Below are positions 24,744 to 33,444 of a stretch of 64,000 nt of DNA, one piece after another. The stretch is taken from the NCBI RefSeq assembly GCF_900156065.1, contig NZ_FTNF01000004.1:1-64000 (forward strand), in the 5' to 3' direction. Within the stretch, counting starts at the first letter, position 1, and each line of letters opens with the position of its first letter. Below the pieces are notes generated by a model. It saw nothing but the letters and a program-made list of their open reading frames with translations. It did no database searches and was not told the DNA's origin. Position numbers and translations under genes: made by a program. Origin of the DNA: Micromonospora avicenniae (GTDB lineage Bacteria; Actinomycetota; Actinomycetes; Mycobacteriales; Micromonosporaceae).

Positions 24744-24909
24744 TGCGGTGTCCAGGAACGTTGGCGGTGTCGCGGCGAGGTCCAGGCGGCGGTCCGGCAA
24801 GGCGGAGTCGGGCCTGGATACCGGTGTTGTATCCAGGCCCGACTCCAACGCCGCCGGTCGTCGTCTGGGCCCGGCACGGCCCGGTGAACGTTTCTGGACA
24901 CCGCACTAG
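24740..24909. mobile_element. MITE-like inverted-repeat element, 170 bp
   Basis: The element has 23-base terminal inverted repeats with one mismatch: 24740-24762, beginning CTAGTGCGGTGTCCAG, and 24887-24909. CTAG is present at both ends, which fits a TA target duplication as in IS630/Tc1-type transposition. Inside is a perfect 16-base stem, GAGTCGGGCCTGGATA at 24805-24820 pairing with 24830-24845 around a 9-base loop. There is no ORF of note. It must depend on a transposase elsewhere; none is in the window. It lies between the TetR and aldehyde dehydrogenase genes. Confidence 0.85.
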
Positions 24910-24935
24910 TTTTGGCGACGCACGTGAGGGGCGCG

Positions 24936-26354
24936 ATGGAACTCGCACGGACCGACTTCTATCTCGATGGCCGTTGGGTCACCTCCCCCGACGGGGAGAC
25001 CCTTCCGGTGCACAACCCCGCCACCGAGGAGGTCATCGCGACCGTGCCGGCCGGCAGGGCCGCCGACGTGGACCGGGCCGTGGCCGCCGCCCGGGCCGCC
25101 TTCGACAGATGGGCCGCGACTCCGCCGGCGCAGCGCGCGGCGCACCTGGACCGGCTGCACGCCGTGCTCTCCGCCAAGGCCGACGAGATCGCCCGCACCG
25201 TGGCGCTGGAGCTGGGCACGCCGCTGAAGGTGGCCTCCCGGATCCAGGCCGGCCTGCCCCTCACCGTGCTGCACAGCTACGTCGAGCTGGCCGCCCACTT
25301 CCCGGCCGACGAGACGGTAGGCAACTCGACGGTGGTCCGGGAGCCGGTCGGCGTGGTCGGCGCGATCACCCCGTGGAACTACCCGCTGCACCAGGTGATG
25401 GCGAAGCTCGCCCCGGCGCTCGCGGCCGGCTGCACGGTCGTGCTCAAGCCGTCCGAGCTGACCCCGCTCGTGACGTACCTGCTCTTCGACGCGATCCACG
25501 AGGCCGGCCTACCGCCGGGCGTGGTCAACCTCGTCACCGGCACCGGCCGGCTGGTCGGTGAGGCCATCGCCGCGCACCCGGACGTGGACATGGTCTCCTT
25601 CACCGGCTCCACCGCCACCGGCCGCCGGATCTCGCACCTCGCCGCGGACCGGATCGCGCGGGTGGCACTCGAACTCGGCGGCAAGTCGGCGAACGTGATC
25701 CTCGACGACGCCGACCTGGTGGCCGCCGTGAAGGTCGGCGTGGGCAACGCGTTCCTCAACTCCGGGCAGACCTGCACCGCCTGGACCCGGATGCTCGTGC
25801 ACCGGTCCCGCTACGACGAAGCGGTGGAGCTGGCCGGCAAGGCCGCCGCCGCCTACCGCATCGGCGACCCGTTCGATCCGGCCACCCGGTTGGGCCCACT
25901 CGTCTCGGCGACGCAGCGGGAGCGGGTGCTCGGCCACGTCACCCGCGGTCTCGCCGACGGCGGCCGACTCGTCGCCGGCGGCCCGGACGCGGTGGTGCCC
26001 GAACGCGGTTGGTTCGTGGCGCCCACCGTCATCGCCGACGTCGACCCGGACAGCGCGCTGGCCCAGGAGGAGGTCTTCGGTCCGGTCCTCGCGGTCATCC
26101 CGGTCGACGACGAGGACCACGCCGTGGCGGTGGCGAACAACTCCCGCTACGGCCTGGCCGGCGCGGTCTGGTCCACCGACGAGGAACGGGCCTTCCGGGT
26201 GGCCCGGCGGATGCGGACCGGCGCGGTGGATGTCAACGGCGCGCCGTTCAACCCGCTCGCCCCGTTCGGCGGCTACAAACAGTCCGGCCTCGGCCGGGAG
26301 CTGGGCCGCCACGGGTTGGCCGAGTTCCTGCAGACGAAGGCGATCCAGCGATGA
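24936..26354 (+). CDS. Aldehyde dehydrogenase
   Basis: A 472-residue NAD(P)-dependent aldehyde dehydrogenase. TPWNYPLHQVMAKLAPAL and SFTGSTATGRRI are the cofactor motifs, ELGGKSANVIL carries the general-base Glu, and SGQTCTAWTRM the catalytic Cys. GAGGGG before the ATG at 24936 supports this start; upstream TTG/GTG codons would begin close to the MITE end. Its ATGA overlap with the alcohol dehydrogenase suggests the pair turns an alcohol through an aldehyde into the acid that the acyl-CoA operon degrades. Confidence 0.92.
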   Translation: MELARTDFYLDGRWVTSPDGETLPVHNPATEEVIATVPAGRAADVDRAVAAARAAFDRWAATPPAQRAAHLDRLHAVLSAKADEIARTVALELGTPLKVASRIQAGLPLTVLHSYVELAAHFPADETVGNSTVVREPVGVVGAITPWNYPLHQVMAKLAPALAAGCTVVLKPSELTPLVTYLLFDAIHEAGLPPGVVNLVTGTGRLVGEAIAAHPDVDMVSFTGSTATGRRISHLAADRIARVALELGGKSANVILDDADLVAAVKVGVGNAFLNSGQTCTAWTRMLVHRSRYDEAVELAGKAAAAYRIGDPFDPATRLGPLVSATQRERVLGHVTRGLADGGRLVAGGPDAVVPERGWFVAPTVIADVDPDSALAQEEVFGPVLAVIPVDDEDHAVAVANNSRYGLAGAVWSTDEERAFRVARRMRTGAVDVNGAPFNPLAPFGGYKQSGLGRELGRHGLAEFLQTKAIQR

Positions 26355-27424
26355 GGGCGCTCGTCGTACGGGGCGTCGGCGAGCCGCCCCGGGTCGAGGA
26401 GGTCGAGCTGCCCGCCCCGGCACCCGGCGAGGTACGTGTGACCGTCCGGGCGGCCGGGGTCTGCCACTCGGACCTGTCCATGGTGAACGGCACGGTGGCC
26501 GCGCCGTACCCGCTCGCTCTCGGTCACGAGGCGGCCGGGGTGGTGACCGAGGTCGGCGCGGGGGTCACCCGGGTGGCGTCCGGCGAGCACGTGGTGCTCA
26601 ACTGGGCGCCGCCGTGCCGGCGGTGCTGGTACTGCGGGCGTGACGAACCCTGGCTCTGCGAGCAGGGTGGGGTGCCCGCGGTGCCCCGGGGCCGCACGGC
26701 GGCCGGAGAGCCGCTGCACGTCACGCTCGGCCTCGGCGCGCTCGCCGAGGAGGTGGTGGTGCCCGAGGCCGCGGTGATCCCGGTCCCCGCCGAGCTGCCG
26801 TTCGAGGCGGCCGCACTGCTCGGTTGCGCCGTGCTCACCGGGGTCGGAGCGGTCCGCCGTACCGCCGGGGTGGCACGCGGGGAATCGGTCGTCGTGGTCG
26901 GTCTCGGCGGGGTGGGGCTGTCGGTCGTCGGCGCCGCCCGGGCCGCCGGAGCCGACCCGGTGCTCGCCGTCGACGTGTCGTCGACCAAGGCGAAGCTCGC
27001 GCTCGCCGCCGGGGCGACCGAGTTCCTGCTCTCCGACGACACGCTGAGCCGGGCGGTACGCGAACGCACCGGCCGGCGGGGCGTCGACCACGCTTTCGAG
27101 TGCGTCGGGCGGGGCGACACCATCCGTGCCGCGTGGCGGGCCACCCGCCGGGGCGGCACCGTGACGGTGGTGGGCATGGGCGCGAAGGACGACGTGGTGC
27201 CGCTCAGCGCGCTGGAGATCTTCCATTCGGCCCGCACGCTGCGCTCGTCCGTCTACGGTTCGTCCGATCCGGACCGGGACGTGCCCGCGCTGGCCCGGTC
27301 GGTGCTCGACGGCACCCTGGACCTCGCTCCGCTGATCACCGACCGGACCGACCTGGACGGTGCCGCTGCCGCCTTCGACCGGATGGCCCGGGGCGAGGGT
27401 GCCCGCACGGTGGTCGTCCCCTGA
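26351..27424 (+). CDS. Zinc-dependent alcohol dehydrogenase
   Basis: A 357-residue medium-chain dehydrogenase. Catalytic zinc ligands lie in GVCHSDLS and GHEAAG; structural zinc cysteines in CRRCWYCGRDEPWLC; the nucleotide site is VVGLGGVGLSVVGAA, followed by AVDVS, suggesting NAD. It is coupled to the aldehyde dehydrogenase by ATGA and probably performs the first oxidation step. Confidence 0.92.
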   Translation: MRALVVRGVGEPPRVEEVELPAPAPGEVRVTVRAAGVCHSDLSMVNGTVAAPYPLALGHEAAGVVTEVGAGVTRVASGEHVVLNWAPPCRRCWYCGRDEPWLCEQGGVPAVPRGRTAAGEPLHVTLGLGALAEEVVVPEAAVIPVPAELPFEAAALLGCAVLTGVGAVRRTAGVARGESVVVVGLGGVGLSVVGAARAAGADPVLAVDVSSTKAKLALAAGATEFLLSDDTLSRAVRERTGRRGVDHAFECVGRGDTIRAAWRATRRGGTVTVVGMGAKDDVVPLSALEIFHSARTLRSSVYGSSDPDRDVPALARSVLDGTLDLAPLITDRTDLDGAAAAFDRMARGEGARTVVVP

Positions 27425-27515
27425 GTCCGGCCCCTAGAACCCGTAGCTGCCGTTGAGGAACGGGCCGGTGCATTGACTCTTGATCGCTACCGAGTCTGCT
27501 GATTCACTGGCCGCC

Positions 27516-28055
27516 GTGACCGACCTCGGACCCGTCGCCTGGCCGCCTGAACCCATCCGGACCGAGCGGCTCGTGCTCCGTGAGTCCGAGGCCCGGGACC
27601 GTCCGGCGTTCATCGAGCTGCTGGCGTCGCCGGAAGTGAACACCTACCTCGGCGGCCCCCGGCCCCGTCAGGAGCTTGAACGCGAGATGCCCGGGACGCC
27701 CGAGCGGTGGCCCGGGAGCTTCGTCGTCGATCTCGACGGGGCGATGATCGGTCAGATCCTGCTCAGGAGAGCGACGGAACACCGTCGCCCGGCCGCCGTG
27801 GGGAAGGCCGATTTCGGTTACCTGTTCCTGCCGCGAGCGTGGGGATTCGGGTACGCAGCCGAGGCGTGCGCGGCGGCACTCGACTGGTTCGACGGCGTCC
27901 TTCCCGGCGAGCCGGTGGTGCTCACCACCCAAACCGCGAACGTCGGCTCGATGCGCCTCGCGGCGAAGCTGGGGTTCACCGAGGTAGAGCGGTTCCGTGC
28001 CTGGGACGCCGAGCAGTGGCTCGGCCTGCGGTCCCCGGTCACGCCGTCTGCCTGA
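27516..28055 (+). CDS. GNAT-family N-acetyltransferase
   Basis: A 179-residue acetyltransferase of the RimJ/RimL-like type: IRTERLVLRE at the start, GYLFLPRAWGFGYAAEAC as the acetyl-CoA segment and NVGSMRLAAKLGFTEVER near the end. No clear ribosome site helps choose the start; GTG at 27516 keeps the family N-terminus, while TTG at 27480 would add 12 residues. The acceptor is unknown. Confidence 0.82.
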   Translation: MTDLGPVAWPPEPIRTERLVLRESEARDRPAFIELLASPEVNTYLGGPRPRQELEREMPGTPERWPGSFVVDLDGAMIGQILLRRATEHRRPAAVGKADFGYLFLPRAWGFGYAAEACAAALDWFDGVLPGEPVVLTTQTANVGSMRLAAKLGFTEVERFRAWDAEQWLGLRSPVTPSA

Positions 28056-28077
28056 ACCCGCGCCCGGCGGCGCTGCT

Positions 28078-30879
28078 CTATGGGAGTGCCCGGGCCAGCT
28101 CGGTACGCGAACGGATGCCGAGCCGGTGGAAGATGTTGCGCAGGTGATGGTCGACCGTCCGGGTGGAGAGGAACAGCCGGGCGGCGATCTCCCGGTTGGT
28201 GGCGCCCTCGGCGACCAGTTGTGCGATCCGCAGTTGCTGACCGGTCAGCAACCGCGCCGCGGCCGGGTCCGGCACGCCGACGGACTCGCCGGCCGCGCGT
28301 AGTTCGGCGGTGGCCTGATCGGCCCAGGGCCCCGCGCCGAGCATCGTGAACGTCTGCCACGCGTCGTGCAGGTGCGTACGCGCGTCGCGGGGCCGCCGGG
28401 CCCGGCGCAGCTCCTGGCCGAGGAGCAGTTCGGTGCGGGCCCGCTCGAATGCGCCGGCGTCCACCGGGTGCAGCCGCAGCGCGGCACGGAACCGCTCCTC
28501 CGCCTCGGCGCTGCCGCGCGGGGCGAGCAGCGCGTGGCAGCGGGCCGACAGCGCACGGCGGGACGGGCTGGCCGTGCTGCTGGCCCACCTGTCGAAGAGC
28601 GCGAGGGCGGCGGTCGCGGTCGGCCGGTGCGCCAGCTGAGCGGCCTCCACCAGGTAGGGGGTGGCCATCACCTGAACGAGGACCTGACCGCGGCCGGTGC
28701 CGGGCCGGGCCAGCGCGGCGAGTCGGGAGGCGGCCGCAGCGGGCCGGCCGTCGATCAGGTCGAGCACCGCGATCGCCCACTGTGCCAGCGCCCACGGCCG
28801 GCTGTGCGGGGCCGGCCCGTCGCCGATCTCGCGCAGCCGGCGCAGGCAGCTCTCCCGGTCGGCGCGTACGGCGGCGAGCACCGCCAGCATTCCCCGGTGG
28901 ACCGCTGCCGCGTTGACCTGGCCCGTGGCGCGTGCGGTCCGCAGTCCCTCCCGGGAGCTTTCCGCCGCCGCCTCGTGCCGGCCCAGCCAGTACTCGGCGA
29001 TCGCTCGCAGCTCCAGGGCGCGTGGCAGCGCGGAGAGTTCGTTCTGTTCGCGGGCCAGCTCGACGGCGCGCTCGGCGAGGCGGTGCGCCGCGCCGTCCAC
29101 CGCCACCAGCAGGCCCGCGGACGCCGCCCAGCACAGGGCGGCAGGGGTACGTGCCGACCCGGTGAGCCGGCCGCCGAGCACGACGACGCGGCGCAGCGCG
29201 GGTCCGGCCTGCTCCAGGTCGCCACGGAGCGTGGCGGCCACCCCGGCTAGGTAGGTGCTGGTCAGCTCGACCTCGGGTGGTTCGTCGGGCCGAGCGAGAT
29301 CGCGGCCTCGCCGGGCGAGATCGGCGTACCGGTACTGCTCGCCGGAGAAGCAGAGCGCCTCACCCGCCCGGGCGAGCGCCACCAGCGCCAGCGACCGCTC
29401 GGTGCGGGCGAGCCGGTCCGCCGCGGCCAGCAGTGCGCGCACGGCGGCGGGCGTCCGGCCGCAGCGCAGCTCGACCTCGCCGCGCAGCAGGTCGGCCCGG
29501 CCGGTGACAGTGGGTGGGACCGGGCCCGCCGCAAGCCCGGCTCCGAGCGGCTCGGCCGGAGCGGTACCGGCCGGCGCGACCGGGTCGGCCGGGAGGCCGC
29601 TCAGCAGCAGCCGCGCCCGCCGGGTATCGCCGGCGGCCCAGGCGTACCGTGCCGCGTGCACCCGCCGCTCGGCGACACGGGCGGGGTCCTCGCCGAGTTC
29701 GGCGGCCCGCTCCAGCGCCACAGACGCCCGAGCGCCACCGACGGTCAGCGCCGCCGCCTCCAGCTCCCCGGCGAGCGCCGGGTCGGGGCCCGCCGCGGCG
29801 GCCGCGAGGTGCAGCGCCCGGTCCAGCCGATGCGCCGGGTCGTCGAGCACACCGGCGAGGCGCAGGTGCGCCGCCCGGCGTTCGGCGATCGGCGCCACGG
29901 CCGCGATCACCGCCCGGGCGACCGGGTGAGGGAACGTGACGCGGTGTGCCTCCACCCGGACCAGTCCGGCCCGCTCGGCCGGGGCGAGCACGGCGATCGA
30001 GGCGCCACCGACCCGGGCCGCGCGGACCAGTGCGTCCGGCGCGCCGTCCTCGTCGAGCGCGGCGAGCAGCAGCATCCGACGGGTGTCGTGCGGCAGCTGG
30101 TCCAGCCGGGCTCGGTAGGCGCGGCCCAGCGCGCCGTCGGCCGGTGGGGCAGCCGGCGGTGGCTCCTCGCCCCGGCAGTGCGCCGTGGTGAGTACCCCGG
30201 CCAGGTCGACCAGGGCCTGCGGGTTGCCTCGGGAGGCCGCGGCGAGCGCCGCGGTCACCGGCGCGACAGGCGGCTCGGGCAGCCGGTCGGCGAGGAGAGC
30301 GGCGCTGTCTCGCTCGTCGAGGGGGCGCAGCCGATAGGTCGGCAGCCCGGCGGGGGGCGTGGACGTCGCGGTGAGCACGACGGCGACCGGCATCCGCCGC
30401 AGCCGCCGGGCGACGAAGGCGAGGATCTCGGCGGTCGCCCGGTCACCGCGGTCGACGTCGTCCATCGTGCAGAGCAGTGGGCGATCTCGCGCGGCGACGG
30501 CGAGCAGCCGCAGCGCGGCCAGACCGAGCGCGAGCTGACGCTCGGGCGGGCAACCGGCGCCGGACAGCACCCGCCGCAGCAGGCGCGACTGTGCGGTGGG
30601 CAGCTCGCCGGCCCGGTCGAGCACCGGGTCGAGGAGGCGTTGCAACCCGGCGTACGGCAGCGTCGCCTCCTCGGCGAGGCCGGCGGAGGCGAGGACGGCG
30701 CACGCCGCGGCGTGGTGGTGGGCGTAGTCGACGAGGGCGCTACGCCCGGAGCCCGGCTCGCCCTGAAACACGACGGCCGCCCCGCCGCCGGTCAGTCCGT
30801 CGAGCAGCCGCCGGATCGCCCGGCGTTCCTCGTCCCGGCCACGCAGCACAGTTATTTGCACTGCTGATGCAGCAACCAT
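28078..30879 (-). CDS. Large ATP-binding LuxR-family regulator (LAL type)
   Basis: A 933-residue regulator. The N-terminus carries an AAA/STAND ATPase with Walker A GEPGSGRSALVDYA and Walker B-like LLCTMDDVD; the middle is TPR-like helical repeats. The last 65 residues are a LuxR helix-turn-helix: LTGQQLRIAQLVAEGATNRE then RLFLSTRTVDHHLRNIF. Such proteins are usually activators of catabolism or secondary metabolism. The ATG at 30879 has no clear ribosome site; GTG codons at 30861 and 30849 are alternatives, and the latter would place the palindrome 30857-30871 upstream of the gene. Confidence 0.88.
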   Translation of the reverse strand: MVAASAVQITVLRGRDEERRAIRRLLDGLTGGGAAVVFQGEPGSGRSALVDYAHHHAAACAVLASAGLAEEATLPYAGLQRLLDPVLDRAGELPTAQSRLLRRVLSGAGCPPERQLALGLAALRLLAVAARDRPLLCTMDDVDRGDRATAEILAFVARRLRRMPVAVVLTATSTPPAGLPTYRLRPLDERDSAALLADRLPEPPVAPVTAALAAASRGNPQALVDLAGVLTTAHCRGEEPPPAAPPADGALGRAYRARLDQLPHDTRRMLLLAALDEDGAPDALVRAARVGGASIAVLAPAERAGLVRVEAHRVTFPHPVARAVIAAVAPIAERRAAHLRLAGVLDDPAHRLDRALHLAAAAAGPDPALAGELEAAALTVGGARASVALERAAELGEDPARVAERRVHAARYAWAAGDTRRARLLLSGLPADPVAPAGTAPAEPLGAGLAAGPVPPTVTGRADLLRGEVELRCGRTPAAVRALLAAADRLARTERSLALVALARAGEALCFSGEQYRYADLARRGRDLARPDEPPEVELTSTYLAGVAATLRGDLEQAGPALRRVVVLGGRLTGSARTPAALCWAASAGLLVAVDGAAHRLAERAVELAREQNELSALPRALELRAIAEYWLGRHEAAAESSREGLRTARATGQVNAAAVHRGMLAVLAAVRADRESCLRRLREIGDGPAPHSRPWALAQWAIAVLDLIDGRPAAAASRLAALARPGTGRGQVLVQVMATPYLVEAAQLAHRPTATAALALFDRWASSTASPSRRALSARCHALLAPRGSAEAEERFRAALRLHPVDAGAFERARTELLLGQELRRARRPRDARTHLHDAWQTFTMLGAGPWADQATAELRAAGESVGVPDPAAARLLTGQQLRIAQLVAEGATNREIAARLFLSTRTVDHHLRNIFHRLGIRSRTELARALP
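30857..30871. promoter_or_regulatory. Candidate operator similar to the liv-operon palindrome
   Basis: TGCACTGCTGATGCA resembles the sites at 31874-31888 and 36994-37008 (TRCAST...AGTGYA type). It lies just inside the annotated LuxR-type gene or just upstream if a later GTG is used. A separate perfect palindrome, CCTATCGATAGG, is at 30893-30904 in the gap to the TetR stop. Confidence 0.35.
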
Positions 30880-30945
30880 GCATCGAGTGTCACCTATCGA
30901 TAGGCACTTGGAAAGGGGCGGGCGACCCGACGGGCGCCATCGGTG

Positions 30946-31557
30946 TCAACCCTCGACGACCTGCGCCAGCAGCGCCCGCACCGTGCGGGTCATGACCGCC
31001 CGCGCCTGGTCCACGCCGAGCCCCAGACCGTCGCGCAGCATGGACCAGGCCGGCCACATGCTCGCCGCCACGATCGCGTCGACCAGCTGCCCGCGCCCCC
31101 GGCCGACCTTCGCCAGCTCGGTCGCGAAGAGCTGCTCGACCTCGTCGCGTACGCGCTCGATGTGCTTGAGCCGGTTGCGGTGCAGCTGCTCGGAGACCGG
31201 CTCGCGCATCTGGGCGGCCCGGGCCGACGGCGCGATGAGCTGGAGCAGCCGGGCCCGCTGCCGGCAGTACGCGTCGACCCGCTTGGCCAGGGGCAGCGCC
31301 GGCGAGATCGCCCGGTACGCGGCATCCTGCCGACGGAGCACCTCGGCGCCGCTGGCCTCGAAGAGCGTCTCCATGTCCTTGAAGTTGGTCCAGAGCGTAC
31401 GCAGCGAGATGCCGGCGCGCTCGGCGATCCGCTCACCGGTCGGCCGCAGGTCGCCTTCGGAGATGAGGTCGAGGTGCGCCTCGACGATGGCCGCACGGGT
31501 GCGCTCGGAGCGCAGCGTCCGCCCGTCGACGCGGCCCGGAGCCGCCGCCCCGCTCAT
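30946..31557 (-). CDS. TetR-family transcriptional regulator
   Basis: A 203-residue regulator: RSERTRAAIVEAHLDLISEG and GERIAERAGISLRTLWTNF give the helix-turn-helix. The C-terminal ligand domain is unclassified. It is downstream, same strand, of the branched-chain-type ABC transporter genes. Similar 15-base palindromes upstream of that transporter, upstream of this gene and by the LuxR-type start suggest one regulon. Confidence 0.88.
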   Translation of the reverse strand: MSGAAAPGRVDGRTLRSERTRAAIVEAHLDLISEGDLRPTGERIAERAGISLRTLWTNFKDMETLFEASGAEVLRRQDAAYRAISPALPLAKRVDAYCRQRARLLQLIAPSARAAQMREPVSEQLHRNRLKHIERVRDEVEQLFATELAKVGRGRGQLVDAIVAASMWPAWSMLRDGLGLGVDQARAVMTRTVRALLAQVVEG

Positions 31558-32018
31558 CCGCTCACGCCCTCTCACCACCGTCGCGGCCCATCCGACGGCG
31601 AGTCTAGACAGACGGTGATCAGCGCCGCCGCCATGGGCCGCGACGGCGGCGCGACGCGGTGCGGGACGAGCACCGGCCACCGCGGCGGCGCTCCGCGACG
31701 CCAGGCGCCCCGGAGTGCGACGGGCTCGCCCGCCACCGGCCGGCCCGAGGTCGCGGCGGCGAGCGCCGCTCTCGCCGGCCCCGGGCGAGCCGACGGGGCC
31801 GCTCGCGGGGCATTCACTTGCGCCGTCGCCTGACCATCGACGGAAGGCTCCGCCCGCAGAGTCGATCAGAATATGCAGTCACAGTGCAGATACTAGGAGC
31901 ACTGTCGCGCCCTGGTCAACGACCCGACCGGCCCAGTGGCACCCCGGGAGGCGGGAGCGGTGGGCGGCAGGTGGAAGCGGCGAGGGTGAAGGTCCCGCCC
32001 CGACCTCAGGGCAGGGTC
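31558..32018. other. Long intergenic region with one operator-like palindrome
   Basis: No believable gene lies between the TetR start and the transporter terminator. TGCAGTCACAGTGCA at 31874-31888, next to a locally AT-richer stretch (ATCAGAATATGCA), is the likely TetR promoter/operator, which would leave a leader of roughly 300 bases with no gene that I can recognise. Confidence 0.5.
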
Positions 32019-32058
32019 GAGCCCGGCCACGGCGGAGGGTCGTGCCGTGACCGGGCTC
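32019..32058 (-). terminator. Strong hairpin terminator of the liv-type operon
   Basis: GAGCCCGGCCACGGC at 32019-32033 pairs with 32044-32058 (one mismatch, 10-base loop), starting 20 bases after the substrate-binding protein stop. No U-tract follows, as is usual in actinomycetes. Confidence 0.7.
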
Positions 32059-32078
32059 GGCGGCCATCGGTGCCGGGG

Positions 32079-33365
32079 TCAGGAGCCGGTCGGCACCCCG
32101 TTCGCCGGAGGCTGGACGGGCGTCGCGCTGTACTCGTTCACCGGCCCGTCCGCCTCGTCGGTCTCGTACGCCGGGCCGAAGTAGCTCTGCACTCCCCCGC
32201 TGACCCGGGTCAGCCGCTCCCCGCCGTAGCCGGAGTGGTCGCTCGCCGAGAAGCGCAACGGGACCAGGCCCGGGCCCTGGAAGCCGCCCTTGCCCACCGC
32301 CTCGAGCAGGCTCTCCCGGGTGAGGTCCTTGCCGGCGGCGAGCAACGCCTGCACGAAGAGGTAGCCGACGGACATGCCGTAGACGACGTTGCCGTCGAAC
32401 TCCGCGTTCCCGTTGTGCTCCTTGTTGATTCGGGTGAAGAGCTGGATCCACGGGTTGGCGGCGTCGTTCTGCATCGGCAGGTAGTTGCCGCCGATCATTC
32501 CCTCGAGCAGCGGTGCGGCCTCGCCGAGCTGCTTGGCCAGGGTCGGGTGGTCCCCGCCGACGTTGGAGACCACCCACTGCGGCTTGAAGCCGAGGCGGGC
32601 CGCGGTGCCGATGGACAACGCCGTGAAGCCGGGCACGGTGGCGAGGACGACCACCTGGCAACCGGCGGCCTTGAACGCGCCGATCTGCGGTGCCACGTTC
32701 GTGTTGCTGGTGACGTACGTCTGCTTGACCGCCACCGAGTCGGCGCCGAGGATCTTCTCCACCCCGGCGAGGCTGTCCCGGCCGAAGTCGTCGTCCTGGC
32801 CGAGGAAGCAGACCTTGCGTCCCGGCATGGTGGTCTTCACGTGCTGGGCCAGGATCTTGCCCTCCACCGTGTAGTCCGGGTTGAAGCCGAACGTGCCGGG
32901 ATACTTGTCCGGCTGGTCCCAGCTACGGCTGCCGGAGGCGACGAAGAGGTCGGGCACCCGGTTGGTCTTGAGGAAGTCGAGCACGCCGGTGTGCGTGGGC
33001 GTGCCGAGCCCGTTGAGGATCGCGAAGACCTTGTCCTGGAGGACCAGCTGGCGCACCACCTGCTGGGTGTTCGCCGGGTTGTACCCGTCATCCATGATCT
33101 TGTAATTGATCTTGCGACCGTGCACTCCGCCGTTGGCGTTGACGTAGTCGAAGTACGCCTTCGTCGCCGGAGCGATCTTCGAGTACCCGGCAGCGGCCGG
33201 GCCGGTGAGCGGCATGTGGGTGCCGACCAGGATCTCGGTGTCGGTGACACCGGGCACGTTCCCGCGGCTGGACCCGGAACCGCCGTCGCCGCCGCAGGCG
33301 GCCGTGGCGATGAGCAGAGCGATGGTGCTGGCGATCGCGAGACCGCGTCGCGCCGTACGGTGCAT
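32079..33365 (-). CDS. Branched-chain amino acid-type ABC transporter substrate-binding lipoprotein
   Basis: A 428-residue lipoprotein: signal peptide with lipobox ending TAAC24, then the LivJ-like two-lobe receptor (ILVGTHMPLTGPAAAGYSKI, GVHGRKINYKIMDDGYNPA). Such receptors also take amides, aromatic acids and other small acids. It is last in the operon livG, livF, livH, livM, receptor and ends at a strong hairpin. The ATG at 33365 fits the signal peptide; its ribosome site is weak. Confidence 0.9.
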   Translation of the reverse strand: MHRTARRGLAIASTIALLIATAACGGDGGSGSSRGNVPGVTDTEILVGTHMPLTGPAAAGYSKIAPATKAYFDYVNANGGVHGRKINYKIMDDGYNPANTQQVVRQLVLQDKVFAILNGLGTPTHTGVLDFLKTNRVPDLFVASGSRSWDQPDKYPGTFGFNPDYTVEGKILAQHVKTTMPGRKVCFLGQDDDFGRDSLAGVEKILGADSVAVKQTYVTSNTNVAPQIGAFKAAGCQVVVLATVPGFTALSIGTAARLGFKPQWVVSNVGGDHPTLAKQLGEAAPLLEGMIGGNYLPMQNDAANPWIQLFTRINKEHNGNAEFDGNVVYGMSVGYLFVQALLAAGKDLTRESLLEAVGKGGFQGPGLVPLRFSASDHSGYGGERLTRVSGGVQSYFGPAYETDEADGPVNEYSATPVQPPANGVPTGS

Positions 33366-33444
33366 GGGGAACACCGACCTTTCCTCGGTGGGGGTTTCGT
33401 GGTGGGGTGGGGCGCCCGGCCCGGGGGCAGGCCGGACCGGTGGC

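Noticed and set aside
24740..24909. Rho-independent terminator of tetR
   Set aside because: The internal stem could pause polymerase, but the matching 23-base ends and CTAG duplication show a mobile element.
31558..32018. A gene in the gap upstream of the TetR gene
   Set aside because: Frames across this stretch are Arg/Gly/Ala-rich without motifs or ribosome sites.
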